This document shows, piece after piece, positions 1 to 10,322 of a stretch of 64,000 bases of DNA. Within the stretch, counting starts at the first letter, position 1. The number at the start of each line of letters is the position of its first letter. A model generated the notes under the pieces. That model saw nothing but the letters and a program-made list of their open reading frames with translations, did not search any database and was not told the origin of the DNA. This DNA is from Isoptericola dokdonensis DS-3 (GTDB lineage Bacteria; Actinomycetota; Actinomycetes; Actinomycetales; Cellulomonadaceae): assembly GCF_001636295.1 (NCBI RefSeq), contig NZ_CP014209.1:3720001-3784000 (forward strand), in the 5' to 3' direction. The translations under genes and the position numbers were made by a program.

Positions 1-1
1 C

Positions 2-382
2 CACCCGGTGGACCCCGAGACCATCGCCACCGCGATCCGCATCGGCAACCCGGCGTCGTGGGCGCAGGCCGAGGCCGCGCGCGACGAGTCCGGCGGCGTC
101 ATCGAGGCCGTGACGGACGACGAGATCCTCGCCGCGCACCGCGTGCTGTCCGCCGAGGTCGGCGTGTTCGTCGAGCCCGCGTCGGCCGCCGGCGTCGCCG
201 GCCTGCTGTCCCGCGCCGAGCGCGGCCTGGTCCCCGCCGGGGCGCGCGTGGTCGTGACCGTCACCGGCCACGGCCTCAAGGACCCGCAGTGGGCGCTGCG
301 CACGCCGGACGGCGGCGACGTCGTCCCGACGCGCGTGTCGGCGGACGTCGTGTCCGTCGCGGACGCCCTCGGGCTGGAGTGA
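2..382 (+). CDS. thrC: Threonine synthase, C-terminal part
   Basis: This is the 3' end of a gene that begins before the window; the frame is open from base 2 and gives about 126 residues. It reads as the C-terminal part of a PLP-dependent threonine synthase, with a stretch near the edge reading IRIGNPASW, an EPASAAG segment and a final VTGHGLKDP motif, all typical of this end of ThrC. The enzyme converts O-phosphohomoserine to threonine in the cytoplasm. The next gene, thrB, makes its substrate and starts one base after the stop, so the two are surely co-transcribed. The catalytic lysine region is off the window and cannot be checked. Confidence 0.88.
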   Translation, partial: HPVDPETIATAIRIGNPASWAQAEAARDESGGVIEAVTDDEILAAHRVLSAEVGVFVEPASAAGVAGLLSRAERGLVPAGARVVVTVTGHGLKDPQWALRTPDGGDVVPTRVSADVVSVADALGLE

Positions 383-383
383 C

Positions 384-1313
384 ATGAGGCTCGGCGCCGA
401 CCGCGTCCACGTCCGCGTCCCCGCCACCAGCGCCAACCTGGGGCCGGGCTTCGACGCGCTGGGCCTGGCGCTCGGCATCCACGACGAGGTGGAGGTGCGG
501 CTCGTCGCCAGCGACGAGATCACGGTCGAGGTCGTCGGCGAGGGGGCGGGGGAGGTGCCCGGCGGCGCCGACCACCTGGTGGTGCGGGCGCTGCAGCACA
601 CGCTCGAGCTGGCGGGGGCGCCGCTGACGGGCCTGCACATGCGGTGCGTGAACCGCATCCCGCACGGTCGCGGGCTGGGGTCGTCGGCCGCGGCGGTCGT
701 GTCGGGGATCGTGGCGGCCCGCGGCCTGCTCGCCGACCCGGGCGCGCTGGACCTCGCCACGATGCTGCGCGTCGCGACGGAGTTCGAGGGGCACCCCGAC
801 AACGCCGCGCCGGCGCTGCGCGGCGGCGCGACGGTCGCCTGGATCGGTGCCCAGGGCCCGCGGGCCGTCGACCTGGAGATCGACCCGCGCATCTCGGCGA
901 CGGTGCTCGTGCCGGACGTGCGGCTCGCGACCAGCCGGGCGCGCGGCGTCCTGCCGGCGCAGGTCCCGCACGGCGACGCGGCGTTCACCGCGGGTCGGGC
1001 CGCCCTGCTCGTGGAGTCGCTCGCGCGGCGCCCCGAGCTCCTGCTGGACGCGACCGAGGACCGCCTGCACCAGGACTACCGGGCGGGCGTCATGGCGGGG
1101 ACCTCCGAGCTGGTGCGCACGCTGCGGGGCCACGGGCTCGCCGCGACGGTCTCCGGTGCCGGTCCGACGGTGCTGGTCCTGACCACGCCCGCACAGGCGG
1201 AGGCGCTGGACGCGGTGCTCGCGGACACCGTGGACGCGGTCGCCGGGTGGCGCGCCGTCCGCCCCGGGATCGACAGGACCGGGGCGACGTCCAGCAGTGA
1301 TAGCATGGCCTGA
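384..1313 (+). CDS. thrB: Homoserine kinase
   Basis: The gene encodes a 309-residue GHMP-family kinase that phosphorylates homoserine to O-phosphohomoserine, the step before threonine synthase. The N-terminal VRVPATSANLGPGFDALG block and the ATP-binding GRGLGSSAAA loop (about residues 95-105) are both present and match homoserine kinases rather than other GHMP members. ATVSGAGPTVL near the C-terminus is the third GHMP motif. The start is one base after thrC and no better start exists. Length fits the family. The 260 bases that follow carry no gene and form the rho leader. Confidence 0.97.
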   Translation: MRLGADRVHVRVPATSANLGPGFDALGLALGIHDEVEVRLVASDEITVEVVGEGAGEVPGGADHLVVRALQHTLELAGAPLTGLHMRCVNRIPHGRGLGSSAAAVVSGIVAARGLLADPGALDLATMLRVATEFEGHPDNAAPALRGGATVAWIGAQGPRAVDLEIDPRISATVLVPDVRLATSRARGVLPAQVPHGDAAFTAGRAALLVESLARRPELLLDATEDRLHQDYRAGVMAGTSELVRTLRGHGLAATVSGAGPTVLVLTTPAQAEALDAVLADTVDAVAGWRAVRPGIDRTGATSSSDSMA

Positions 1314-1573
1314 GCCTTCGGGACCGACCATGACGGCACACTCCCCGCTCGTGCAGCGCCTTCGCGCGCGGCAGACGGACCGAGGGGTCCGGCCCGCGGC
1401 GGCAGCTCCAGCGCCTCCCACGTGCCTGCCGAAGGCTGCCAGCAACCCCGTCAGCCGACGTCGTCGTACCACTGATGTGAGGTTCGCGTCCGGGTCGCAC
1501 CTGCACCCGGCCGCCATCACTCGGTCCTGACGGGAGCATCCCCAGGACCGCAGACGAGGGGGAAGGGTCCTTC

Positions 1574-3487
1574 GTGACGAACAGCACCGACAACCTCAGC
1601 TCGATGAAGCTCGCCGAGCTGCAGGCCATGGCGTCCGAGATGGGCGTCAAGGGAACCAGCCGCATGCGCAAGGGCGACCTCGCCGACGCGATCCGCTCGC
1701 GTCGCGGGGGTTCGTCCTCCGCGCCGGCCGAGGGCTCCGCCCCGCGCCGCCGTGCGACGAGCGAGCCCGCCGTGGCGCCGGTCGCCGCGGCCACCGCCGA
1801 GGCACCGACCCTGCGGACCGACGCCGCCACCGAGGCGCCACAGCGCCGGCAGCGGCGCGCCGTCCGGCCGACCGGCGACGCGCCGGCGGCCGCGACCGAG
1901 GGGCGCGCCTCCGGCGAGCAGCAGCAGAAGCGGCAGGCCCCGCCGCGCGAGGAGCGCGAGGCGCGGCTCGCCGAGCTGGCCGAGGCGGTGGCCGCACCGC
2001 GCGAGCGGGGCCCGCGCCAGGACCAGGGCGCCGGCCGCCACCCGCAGGACGGGGACGAGCGCTCCGGCGACCGCGAGAACGGCCGGCAGTCCGGCAACCA
2101 GCAGGGCGGGCAGGGCAACCAGTCCGGCCAGGGCAACCAGGGCGGCAACCAGCAGGGCGGCCAGGGCCTGCGGGACGACGACCGTGGCTCGCGCCGCCGT
2201 CGCGGCCGTGACCGTGGTCGGGACCGCAAGCGCAACCGCGGCGGCCGCCCCGGCGCCCCGGACGTCGGCGTGGAGGAGGTCGAGGTCCGTGAGGACGACG
2301 TCCTCATCCCCGTCGCCGGCATCCTCGACATCCACGACAACTACGCGTTCGTGCGCACCAGCGGCTACCTGCCGGGCGCCAACGACGTCTACGTGACGAT
2401 GAACCAGGTCAAGAAGGCCGGCATGCGTCGTGGTGACGCGGTCGTCGGCGCGATCCGCCAGCCGCGCGAGGGCGAGGAGCCGCTCACCGGGGGCTCGCAG
2501 AAGAACCCGCGCGGCAAGTTCGCCGCGCTGGTCCGCCTGGACACCGTCAACGGCATGGTGCCCGACGAGGCGCGGCAGCGTCCCGAGTTCAACAAGCTCA
2601 CGCCGCTGTACCCGCAGGACCGGCTGCGCCTGGAGAACCCCGAGGCGACCCGCCTGACGCCGCGCGTCATCGACATCGTCGCGCCGATCGGCAAGGGCCA
2701 GCGCGGCCTCATCGTCGCGCCGCCCAAGGCCGGCAAGACGATCATCATGCAGCAGATCGCCAACGCGATCACGTCGAACAACCCCGAGGTCCACCTCATG
2801 GTGGTCCTGGTCGACGAGCGGCCCGAAGAGGTCACGGACATGGAGCGGACGGTCAAGGGCGAGGTCATCGCCTCGACGTTCGACCGCCCCGCGTCGGACC
2901 ACACGGTCGTCGCCGAGCTCGCGATCGAGCGCGCCAAGCGTCTCGTCGAGCTGGGCCAGGACGTCGTGGTGCTGCTCGACTCGATCACCCGCCTCTCGCG
3001 TGCCTACAACCTGGCCGCGCCGGCGTCGGGCCGCATCCTGTCCGGTGGTGTGGACGCGGCGGCGCTCTACCCGCCGAAGCGCTTCTTCGGTGCCGCCCGC
3101 AACATCGAGAACGGCGGCTCGCTGACCATCCTCGGCTCCGCGCTCGTCGAGACGGGCTCGAAGATGGACGAGGTGATCTTCGAGGAGTTCAAGGGCACCG
3201 GCAACATGGAGCTGCGGCTGTCCCGCAACCTCGCCGACAAGCGGATCTTCCCGGCGGTGGACGTCAACGCGTCCGGCACCCGCCGCGAGGAGATCCTCAT
3301 GTCGAAGGACGAGCTGGGCATCGTCTACAAGCTCCGCCGCGTCATGGGCGCCCTCGACCAGCAGCAGGCGATCGAGCTGCTGCTCGGCAAGCTGAAGGAC
3401 ACCCGCACGAACGTCGAGTTCCTCCTCCAGGTGCAGAAGACGACGCCGGCCGGTCTGACCACCGACCGCCCCGGCGAGACGATCTGA
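1574..3487 (+). CDS. rho: Transcription termination factor Rho, with long actinobacterial insertion
   Basis: The 637-residue protein is the hexameric RNA-dependent ATPase that ends transcription. A Rho N-terminal helical domain covers residues 1-45 ([17 protein letters not shown]). Residues about 46-235 are a low-complexity insertion, first Ala/Arg/Pro-rich, then Gly/Gln/Asn repeats near 175-195, then an Arg/Lys-rich tract. The RNA-binding cold-shock-like domain follows ([14 protein letters not shown]), then the ATPase core with the Walker A segment APPKAGKT and the [13 protein letters not shown] block. Such insertions are known from actinobacterial Rho, for example Micrococcus. The GTG start is preceded by GGGGGAAGGG. 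The 260-base leader from 1314 has no gene that I can support; it may host autoregulation, but I see no specific structure. Confidence 0.97.
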   Translation: MTNSTDNLSSMKLAELQAMASEMGVKGTSRMRKGDLADAIRSRRGGSSSAPAEGSAPRRRATSEPAVAPVAAATAEAPTLRTDAATEAPQRRQRRAVRPTGDAPAAATEGRASGEQQQKRQAPPREEREARLAELAEAVAAPRERGPRQDQGAGRHPQDGDERSGDRENGRQSGNQQGGQGNQSGQGNQGGNQQGGQGLRDDDRGSRRRRGRDRGRDRKRNRGGRPGAPDVGVEEVEVREDDVLIPVAGILDIHDNYAFVRTSGYLPGANDVYVTMNQVKKAGMRRGDAVVGAIRQPREGEEPLTGGSQKNPRGKFAALVRLDTVNGMVPDEARQRPEFNKLTPLYPQDRLRLENPEATRLTPRVIDIVAPIGKGQRGLIVAPPKAGKTIIMQQIANAITSNNPEVHLMVVLVDERPEEVTDMERTVKGEVIASTFDRPASDHTVVAELAIERAKRLVELGQDVVVLLDSITRLSRAYNLAAPASGRILSGGVDAAALYPPKRFFGAARNIENGGSLTILGSALVETGSKMDEVIFEEFKGTGNMELRLSRNLADKRIFPAVDVNASGTRREEILMSKDELGIVYKLRRVMGALDQQQAIELLLGKLKDTRTNVEFLLQVQKTTPAGLTTDRPGETI

Positions 3488-3503
3488 CGCACGTCACAAC
3501 GGC

Positions 3504-3531
3504 CGGTCGCGGGAATCGTTCCGCGCGACCG
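3504..3531 (+). terminator. Hairpin after rho
   Basis: CGGTCGCG-GGAA and TTCC-GCGCGACCG can pair around a TCG loop with one bulged base, 16 bases after the rho stop. There is no T tract, as usual in this genome. Confidence 0.45.
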
Positions 3532-3618
3532 GGCGTTCTGGCACAATGGTTCGTCGGCTTCCGGTTCACGGCTCGCGGTCCTGTGAGGCGACCCGGAGGC
3601 ATCACCCCAAGGAGCATC

Positions 3619-3831
3619 ATGAAGTCCGGTATCCACCCCGAGTACGTCGTCACCGAGGTGACCTGCACCTGCGGCAACACCTTCGTGACCCGCAGCACCG
3701 AGAAGTCGGGCAAGATCAGCGCCGACGTCTGCAGCGCCTGCCACCCGTTCTACACGGGCAAGCAGAAGATCCTCGACACCGGTGGTCGCGTGGCCCGCTT
3801 CCAGGCGCGCTACGGCAAGAAGTCCAGCTAG
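3619..3831 (+). CDS. rpmE: 50S ribosomal protein L31, zinc-binding form
   Basis: The 70-residue protein is ribosomal L31 of the large subunit. It starts MKSGIHPEY and carries CTCG in the N-terminal half and [13 protein letters not shown] near residue 40, the four-cysteine zinc-binding form (C+). The start at 3619 is chosen because it is preceded by AAGGAG and matches the usual L31 N-terminus; a longer reading from 3583 adds residues not found in the family. The position between rho and prfA is conserved in actinobacteria. The zinc-binding form suggests that a zinc-free paralogue may exist elsewhere, but none is in this window. Confidence 0.96.
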   Translation: MKSGIHPEYVVTEVTCTCGNTFVTRSTEKSGKISADVCSACHPFYTGKQKILDTGGRVARFQARYGKKSS

Positions 3832-3960
3832 CACCCCCGGCAGCGCCGGTGGTCCGCCCGACAACCTCTCCAGGGGCAGTCGGACGCCGGACCGCCGGCG
3901 CTGTCGTGTCTGCACCCGACGGTCGCGCGGTGCGCGGCCAGGACGTCGCCGACGGCGGCA

Positions 3961-3985
3961 CCGGCCGGTCACCTCGACCGGCCGG
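3961..3985 (+). terminator. Hairpin between rpmE and prfA
   Basis: CCGGCCGGTC and GACCGGCCGG form a perfect 10-base-pair stem with loop ACCTC. It ends 21 bases before the prfA start, so it could terminate rpmE transcripts, attenuate prfA, or partly mask the prfA ribosome binding site. Confidence 0.45.
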
Positions 3986-4006
3986 CGAGCGAGGGAGCGA
4001 GAAGAC

Positions 4007-5098
4007 GTGACCGAGGACTTCGCAGTGGCCCGGCCGCTGCTCGCCGAGCATGCCGAGATCGAGCGGGCGCTGGCCGACCCGTCCGTGCACGCCGACGCCG
4101 GCCGTGCCCGCACGCTGGGTCGCCGGTACGCGGAGCTGAACCGCGTCGTCGGCGCCTACCGGTCCTGGGAGTCCGCCCGTGACGACGCGGGTGCCGCCGC
4201 GGAGCTGGCGGGCGAGGACGCGTCGTTCGCGGCCGAGCTGCCCGCCCTGCAGCAGGAGGCGGCGGCCGCCGCCGAGCACCTGCGCCGGGTGCTCGTGCCG
4301 CAGGACCCCGACGACGGGCGCGACGTCATCCTGGAGATCAAGGCCGGCGAGGGCGGCGACGAGTCCGCCCTGTTCGCGGGCGACCTGCTGCGCATGTACC
4401 TGCGCTACGCGGAGCGGCGCGGCTGGGCCACGCAGGTCCTGGAGTCCAACGCGACGGAGCTGGGGGGCTACAAGGACGTCCAGGTGGCGGTGAAGACGCG
4501 CGGCAGCCTCACCGACCCCGCCGACGGGGTGTGGGCCCGCCTGAAGTACGAGGGCGGCGTGCACCGCGTGCAGCGTGTCCCGGTCACCGAGTCGCAGGGC
4601 CGCATCCACACGTCGGCCGCGGGCGTGCTGGTGCTGCCCGAGGTCGACGACCCGGGCGAGGTCGAGATCGACCAGAACGACCTGCGCATCGACGTCTACC
4701 GGTCCTCGGGGCCGGGCGGCCAGTCGGTGAACACCACCGACTCCGCGGTGCGCATCACCCACGTGCCCACCGGCCTCGTCGTGTCGATGCAGAACGAGAA
4801 GTCGCAGCTCCAGAACAAGGAGCAGGCGATGCGGGTGCTGCGCGCGCGCCTGCTGGCGGCGCAGCAGGAGGCCGCGGCGGCCGCCGCCGCGGACGTGCGC
4901 CGGTCCCAGGTGCGCACGGTCGACCGCAGTGAGCGGATCCGGACGTACAACTTCCCGGAGAACCGCATCGCCGACCACCGCACCGGGTACAAGGCGTACA
5001 ACCTCGACCAGGTGCTCGCCGGGGACCTCGACCCGGTGGTGCAGTCGGCGATCGACGCCGACGAGGCGGCACGGCTCGCCGCCGCGGGCGATGCCTGA
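4007..5098 (+). CDS. prfA: Peptide chain release factor 1
   Basis: The 363-residue protein releases finished peptides at UAA and UAG codons. The GGQ motif sits in [17 protein letters not shown], followed by the usual [14 protein letters not shown] block. The tripeptide PVT in [13 protein letters not shown] is the PxT stop-codon discriminator of RF1; RF2 would have SPF there. The GTG start at 4007 follows GAGGGAGCGAG and gives the standard length; an in-frame extension from 3782 runs through the upstream hairpin and is not family-like. The last eight bases overlap prmC, whose product methylates the GGQ glutamine of this protein. Confidence 0.96.
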   Translation: MTEDFAVARPLLAEHAEIERALADPSVHADAGRARTLGRRYAELNRVVGAYRSWESARDDAGAAAELAGEDASFAAELPALQQEAAAAAEHLRRVLVPQDPDDGRDVILEIKAGEGGDESALFAGDLLRMYLRYAERRGWATQVLESNATELGGYKDVQVAVKTRGSLTDPADGVWARLKYEGGVHRVQRVPVTESQGRIHTSAAGVLVLPEVDDPGEVEIDQNDLRIDVYRSSGPGGQSVNTTDSAVRITHVPTGLVVSMQNEKSQLQNKEQAMRVLRARLLAAQQEAAAAAAADVRRSQVRTVDRSERIRTYNFPENRIADHRTGYKAYNLDQVLAGDLDPVVQSAIDADEAARLAAAGDA

Positions 5099-6005
5099 CG
5101 GCGGCGCCCGCCCCGCGGCGCTGCTGCGGGACGCCACCGGCGTGCTGGGCGCGGCGGGCGTCCCGTCGCCCCGCCCGGACGCCGAGCTGCTGCTCGCGCA
5201 CGTGCTCGGCGTGCCGCGCGCCGACGTGCGCCACCGCGCGATCCTCGACGCCCCGGTCGTCGACGCCGACGACGCGGCGGCGTTCGGGCGGCTCGTCGCC
5301 CGGCGCGCGGCGCGTGAGCCGCTCCAGCACCTCACCGGGCTGGCGCCGTTCCGGCACCTCGAGCTCGCCGTCGGGCCCGGGGTGTTCGTCCCGCGTCCCG
5401 AGACCGAGCAGGTCGCCCAGGTCGCGATCGACGAGGCGTCGGCCGTCGTGGCGGCGCACGGCGCGGCGCTCGTCGCCGACCTGTGCACCGGCAGCGCGGC
5501 GATCGCGCTGGCCGTCGCCACGGAGGTCCCGGGGGCGCGCGTGCACGCCGTCGAGCTGGACGCCGCGGCGCACGGCTGGGCGGCGCGCAACGTCGGCGCG
5601 CACGGCGACGTCGTCGCGCTCGTGCGTGGGGACGCCCGCACCGCGCTGGGCGCGCTCGACGGCACCGTCGACGTCGTCGTGTCCAACCCGCCGTACGTCC
5701 CGTCGGACGCCGTCCCGCAGGATCCGGAGGTGGCGCGGCACGACCCGGCCGTGGCCCTGTACGGGCTCGGCCCGGACGGTCTCGAGGTGCCGCGAGGGAT
5801 CGCCGCCGCGGCGGCACGCCTCCTGCGTCCCGGCGGGCTGTTCGTCATGGAGCACGCGGAGGTGCAGGCAGAAGGCGCGCGCCGCACGGCCGCCGCGGCG
5901 GGCCTCGTGGACCCCGTGACGCTGCGCGACCTCACCGGTCGGGACCGGATGGTGGTCGCGCGGGCACCGATCATGCGGGTGGACGTGAAAGACTGCGGCG
6001 TGTGA
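5091..6005 (+). CDS. prmC: Release factor glutamine N5-methyltransferase
   Basis: The 304-residue protein methylates the glutamine of the GGQ motif in release factors using S-adenosylmethionine. An N-terminal helical domain (about 1-95) precedes the Rossmann methyltransferase core. The substrate-binding NPPY motif is in [11 protein letters not shown], and VFVPRPETE and the [16 protein letters not shown]-binding loop are also visible. The loop reads CTGSAAIA where many homologues have GTGSGCIA. ATG 5091 lies inside the end of prfA (eight-base overlap), and the stop overlaps the next start by four bases (GTGA), so the prfA-prmC-tsaC set is translationally coupled. Confidence 0.95.
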   Translation: MPDGGARPAALLRDATGVLGAAGVPSPRPDAELLLAHVLGVPRADVRHRAILDAPVVDADDAAAFGRLVARRAAREPLQHLTGLAPFRHLELAVGPGVFVPRPETEQVAQVAIDEASAVVAAHGAALVADLCTGSAAIALAVATEVPGARVHAVELDAAAHGWAARNVGAHGDVVALVRGDARTALGALDGTVDVVVSNPPYVPSDAVPQDPEVARHDPAVALYGLGPDGLEVPRGIAAAAARLLRPGGLFVMEHAEVQAEGARRTAAAAGLVDPVTLRDLTGRDRMVVARAPIMRVDVKDCGV

Positions 6006-6661
6006 GCAGCGTGCACGACGCCACCGACCCGAACACCTGGGGACCCGCTCTCGACGAGGCGGTCAACACGATCTCCCGTGGCGGGCTGGTCGTCCTTCCC
6101 ACCGACACCGTCTACGGCATCGGCGCCGACGCCTTCGACGCGGACGCCGTCGCCGCGCTCCTGGCCGCCAAGGGCCGGGGCCGGCAGATGCCGCCGCCGG
6201 TCCTGGTGCCCGACGTGCGCACCCTGGACGGGCTGGCCACGGAGGTCTCCGACGAGGCGCGCGCCCTGGTGGAGGCGTTCTGGCCGGGAGGCTTCACCAT
6301 CATCCTGCGCTCCCAGCCGTCCCTGCACTGGGACCTGGGGGAGACCCACGGCACGGTCGCGCTGCGCATGCCCGACCACCCCGCCGCGCTGGCGCTGCTG
6401 CGCCGCACCGGCCCGATGGCGGTCTCCAGCGCGAACCGCACCGGCAGCCCGGCGGCCGTCGAGGTGGCGGACGCCGTCGAGCAGCTGGGCGACCCGGTCG
6501 CGTGCTACCTCGACGGCGGCACGGCGCCCGGGGGAGTGGCCTCCACCATCGTCGACGCCACGGGTGAGCAGCTGCGCGTCGTCCGCACGGGCGCGATCTC
6601 CCTCGAGGCGCTGCGCGAGGTCGCCCCCGTGCTCGGCGCCGACGAGGAGCCCGCCGGGTGA
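6002..6661 (+). CDS. tsaC: L-threonylcarbamoyladenylate synthase (YrdC/Sua5 family)
   Basis: The 219-residue protein makes threonylcarbamoyl-AMP from threonine, bicarbonate and ATP, the first step of the t6A modification of ANN-decoding tRNAs. The PTDTVYGIGADAF and SSANRTG motifs are clear YrdC signatures, and the KGRGRQ segment matches the KxR site. It has only the YrdC domain and no C-terminal Sua5 domain. The GTG start overlaps the prmC stop by four bases. M. tuberculosis has the same neighbour order (prfA, hemK, sua5, rfe). The symbol could equally be ywlC or sua5. Confidence 0.93.
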   Translation: MSSVHDATDPNTWGPALDEAVNTISRGGLVVLPTDTVYGIGADAFDADAVAALLAAKGRGRQMPPPVLVPDVRTLDGLATEVSDEARALVEAFWPGGFTIILRSQPSLHWDLGETHGTVALRMPDHPAALALLRRTGPMAVSSANRTGSPAAVEVADAVEQLGDPVACYLDGGTAPGGVASTIVDATGEQLRVVRTGAISLEALREVAPVLGADEEPAG

Positions 6662-7899
6662 GGGCCTACCTGCTCCTCATGCTCGTCGCCGCCGCGGTGA
6701 CGTACCTGGCCACCCCCGGCGCCCGGTGGGTGGCCCGCCGCACGAACGCGATCTCCGCCGTCCGGGCCCGGGACGTGCACGTCCTGCCGACGCCCCGCCT
6801 GGGCGGCCTCGCGATGCTGCTGGGCCTCGTCGTGGCCGCGCTGCTCGCCTCGCAGATGCCGTTCCTGGGCCCCGTCTTCGACGAGCCGCAGGTGCTGGGC
6901 ATCGTCGGCGGCGCCGTCATCGTCTGCCTGCTCGGCTGGGCCGACGACGTCTGGGACCTGGACTGGATGACGAAGCTGGCGGGCCAGATCCTGGCGGGTG
7001 GCTTCATGGCGCTGAACCAGGTGCAGCTGACGTCGCTGCCGACGCCGGGAGGCCTGACGATCCCGTCGGCGCGCCTGTCGCTGTTCGTCACGGTGCTCGT
7101 CGTCGTGGTGGCGATGAACGCGGTGAACTTCGTCGACGGGCTCGACGGCCTCGCCGCGGGGATCGTCGCGATCGGCGGCGTCGCGTTCTTCCTCTACACC
7201 TACTCGCTGACGCAGCAGGCCAGCCCGACGGACTTCGCGAGCCTCGCGACCATGATCATGGCGATCCTGGTGGGTGTCTGCCTCGGGTTCCTGCCGCACA
7301 ACTTCCATCCGTCGCACATCTTCATGGGCGACTCCGGGTCCATGGTGCTCGGCCTGGTCTTCGCGGGCGCGGTGATCTCCGTGACCGGGCAGATCGACGC
7401 GACGGTGACCGACGCGGTCAGCGGCGCGCAGCGCCTGCCGCTGTTCATCCCGCTGCTGCTGCCGCTGGCCGTCGTGCTGCTGCCGCTGCTCGACATGACC
7501 CTGGCGGTCGTCCGCCGGCTCGCGGCGGGCAAGTCGCCGATGGCCCCGGACCGCATGCACCTGCACCACCGCATGCTCGCGCTCGGCCACTCGCACCGCC
7601 GCGCGGTGCTCATCCTCTACGTCTGGACGGCCGTCTTCGCGTTCGGCACCGCCGCGCTGGTCCGCTGGCGCTGGCAGGTCGTCCTGACCTGGCTGGTGGT
7701 CGCGATCGTCGTCGCGCTGGTCCTGACGCTGGGGCCACTGCGCACGCGCGGCCGCTTCCTCGACGACGACGTCGCCTCGGGCACGTTCCCGACGGCGACC
7801 GTCGACGTCCTGACCCGCCCGACCCCTTCTGACCCTGACAAGGAGCCGGACCATGACCGATCCGCACCCCGTCCCGGCGCAGCCGGACGAACCCGCTGA
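6658..7899 (+). CDS. wecA: Undecaprenyl-phosphate GlcNAc-1-phosphate transferase (WecA-like)
   Basis: The 413-residue integral membrane protein belongs to the MraY/WecA family, which loads a sugar phosphate from a UDP-sugar onto a polyprenyl phosphate. About ten or eleven hydrophobic segments are visible. Family motifs are GWADDVWDLDW (aspartate pair), NAVNFVDGLDGLAAG, MGDSGSMVLG and the loop with MHLHHRMLALGHSHR. Position after tsaC and before the atp genes matches rfe/wecA of M. tuberculosis, where it starts arabinogalactan linker synthesis; here the downstream wall polymer is unknown. The last 47 bases overlap the next gene in another frame, and the C-terminal tail there is polar and probably dispensable. 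Confidence 0.9.
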   Translation: MRAYLLLMLVAAAVTYLATPGARWVARRTNAISAVRARDVHVLPTPRLGGLAMLLGLVVAALLASQMPFLGPVFDEPQVLGIVGGAVIVCLLGWADDVWDLDWMTKLAGQILAGGFMALNQVQLTSLPTPGGLTIPSARLSLFVTVLVVVVAMNAVNFVDGLDGLAAGIVAIGGVAFFLYTYSLTQQASPTDFASLATMIMAILVGVCLGFLPHNFHPSHIFMGDSGSMVLGLVFAGAVISVTGQIDATVTDAVSGAQRLPLFIPLLLPLAVVLLPLLDMTLAVVRRLAAGKSPMAPDRMHLHHRMLALGHSHRRAVLILYVWTAVFAFGTAALVRWRWQVVLTWLVVAIVVALVLTLGPLRTRGRFLDDDVASGTFPTATVDVLTRPTPSDPDKEPDHDRSAPRPGAAGRTR

Positions 7900-8329
7900 G
7901 CCCACCGGTCGCACCCACGAGGAGGTGCACGCGCACGAGCGCGCCATGCTGCGCCGCGCCATGCGGTCGACCCTGCTGCTCGTGGGAGCCCTGGTGGTCG
8001 TCGGCGGGGCGGTGGGCCTCCTGGTGGCCGGTACGGCGGGCCTGTGGGGAGCTCTCGTCGGGGCCGCCCTGGCGGCGTTCTTCTGCGCGACGACCATCTG
8101 GTCGATGCAGCGCACGGTCGGGAAGTCGCCGACGGCGATGGCCGGCGTGGTGATGGGGGCCTGGATGGCCAAGATCGTCGTGCTGCTGATCGTCCTCGTC
8201 GTGCTGCGCGGGATGGACTTCTACGACCCGTACGTGCTGTTCGTCGTCCTCGCGATCGGCGCGATCGGCTCGGCGCTGCTCGACTACCAGGCGGTCCGGG
8301 ACAGCCGGATGCCGTACGTCCAGCCCTGA
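7853..8329 (+). CDS. AtpI-like small membrane protein
   Basis: This 158-residue protein has a polar, acidic N-terminal tail of about 35 residues, then four hydrophobic segments (about 42-65, 68-86, 101-125 and 128-145). Its place directly before atpB matches Rv1303 of M. tuberculosis and the atpI position in other bacteria. AtpI proteins are thought to help assemble the c-ring or supply magnesium, but the family is divergent and I claim only position and topology. The start ATG follows AAGGAG and lies inside the end of the WecA-like gene, so the two are coupled. Confidence 0.75.
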   Translation: MTDPHPVPAQPDEPAEPTGRTHEEVHAHERAMLRRAMRSTLLLVGALVVVGGAVGLLVAGTAGLWGALVGAALAAFFCATTIWSMQRTVGKSPTAMAGVVMGAWMAKIVVLLIVLVVLRGMDFYDPYVLFVVLAIGAIGSALLDYQAVRDSRMPYVQP

Positions 8330-8343
8330 TCGGACGTGCCCGG

Positions 8344-8362
8344 GGCGCACCCGACGTGCGCC
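8344..8362 (+). terminator. Short hairpin after the AtpI-like gene
   Basis: GGCGCAC and GTGCGCC pair around CCGAC, 14 bases after the stop. It may separate the upstream operon from atp transcription. The 281-base gap before atpB (8330-8610) also has GGAGC-ATC-GCTCC at 8478-8490 and a possible -10 TAGGCT at 8499, both weak. Confidence 0.35.
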
Positions 8363-8610
8363 GCGGGGCCGGGTCCGGCCCGTCCGGACCTCACAGCACG
8401 GCGGCACCCGCTGTGCGAGGAAAGTGCTGTAGTTCACAAGGGGCCAGATTCCGGCCCGCGCGGGCTGGTACGGGCTCGGAGCATCGCTCCGCATCCGGTA
8501 GGCTGTCCGCGAATCCATGACGGCCAGGTCCGACGGCGTACCCACACACGTGCGGTGCGCCCGACGGCCCAAGACCACCGGGAGTCCTCCTGTTCACGTC
8601 AGCGACCCCC

Positions 8611-9405
8611 ATGCTGCTCGCCGCCTCCGAGGGTGAGGGCGGCTTCCACGCGCCGTCCATCGAGGAGTTCTTCCCGCCGGCGATCCTCTTCGAGGACACG
8701 ATCTTCCAGATCGACCGCATCTGGATCGTCCGCGTCATCGCCGCGGTCGTCCTCCTGACGGTCTTCATCATCGCCGCGCGCCGGGCGAAGCTCGTCCCGG
8801 GCCGGTTCCAGGGCGCGATCGAGATGATGCTCGACTTCGTCCGGGTGCAGGTCGCCGAGCAGATCCTGGGCAAGGAGCAGGCCAAGCGCTTCGTGCCGAT
8901 GCTCACCGTGATCTTCCTGTCGATCCTCGCGTTCAACCTCACCGGCATCATCCCGTTCCTCAACATGGCCGGGACGGCGCGGATCGGCCTGCCGATCGTC
9001 TTCGCCCTGTGGGTGTTCGTCACCTACTGGTACGTGGGCATCAGCAAGCACGGGCTCGGCGGGTACCTCAAGAACAACCTGTTCCCGCCCGGCATCCCGT
9101 GGCCGATCTACCTCATCGTCACGCCGATCGAGCTGCTGCAGATCCTGATCGTGCGTCCGGCATCGCTCGCGCTGCGACTCGCGGCGAACATGATCGCCGG
9201 GCACATCATGCTGGTGCTCTGCTTCTCCGCGACGCACTTCTTCTTCCTCGAGGCGTCGTGGGCGCTCAAGCCCATCGGTGCCCTCACGCTCGCCGGCGGC
9301 TTCGCCTTCACGGCGTTCGAGCTGTTGGTCGCCGCGCTGCAGGCGTACATCTTCGCCCTGCTCGCCGCGGTCTACATCAACCTGTCGCTGGAGGAGGAGC
9401 ACTGA
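8611..9405 (+). CDS. atpB: ATP synthase F0 subunit a
   Basis: The 264-residue membrane protein forms the proton half-channels next to the c-ring. Five to six hydrophobic segments are visible. The essential arginine lies in the LRLAANMIAGH segment of the fourth core helix, and the following helices carry the usual polar residues. The ATG at 8611 has no good Shine-Dalgarno; the GGGAG at about 8579 suggests that translation may begin slightly upstream at a non-standard codon. It opens the atpBEFHAGDC operon. Confidence 0.95.
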   Translation: MLLAASEGEGGFHAPSIEEFFPPAILFEDTIFQIDRIWIVRVIAAVVLLTVFIIAARRAKLVPGRFQGAIEMMLDFVRVQVAEQILGKEQAKRFVPMLTVIFLSILAFNLTGIIPFLNMAGTARIGLPIVFALWVFVTYWYVGISKHGLGGYLKNNLFPPGIPWPIYLIVTPIELLQILIVRPASLALRLAANMIAGHIMLVLCFSATHFFFLEASWALKPIGALTLAGGFAFTAFELLVAALQAYIFALLAAVYINLSLEEEH

Positions 9406-9426
9406 CCTGACGGTCGGTCTCCCTGA

Positions 9427-10321
<895 letters not shown>

Positions 10322-10322
<1 letters not shown>

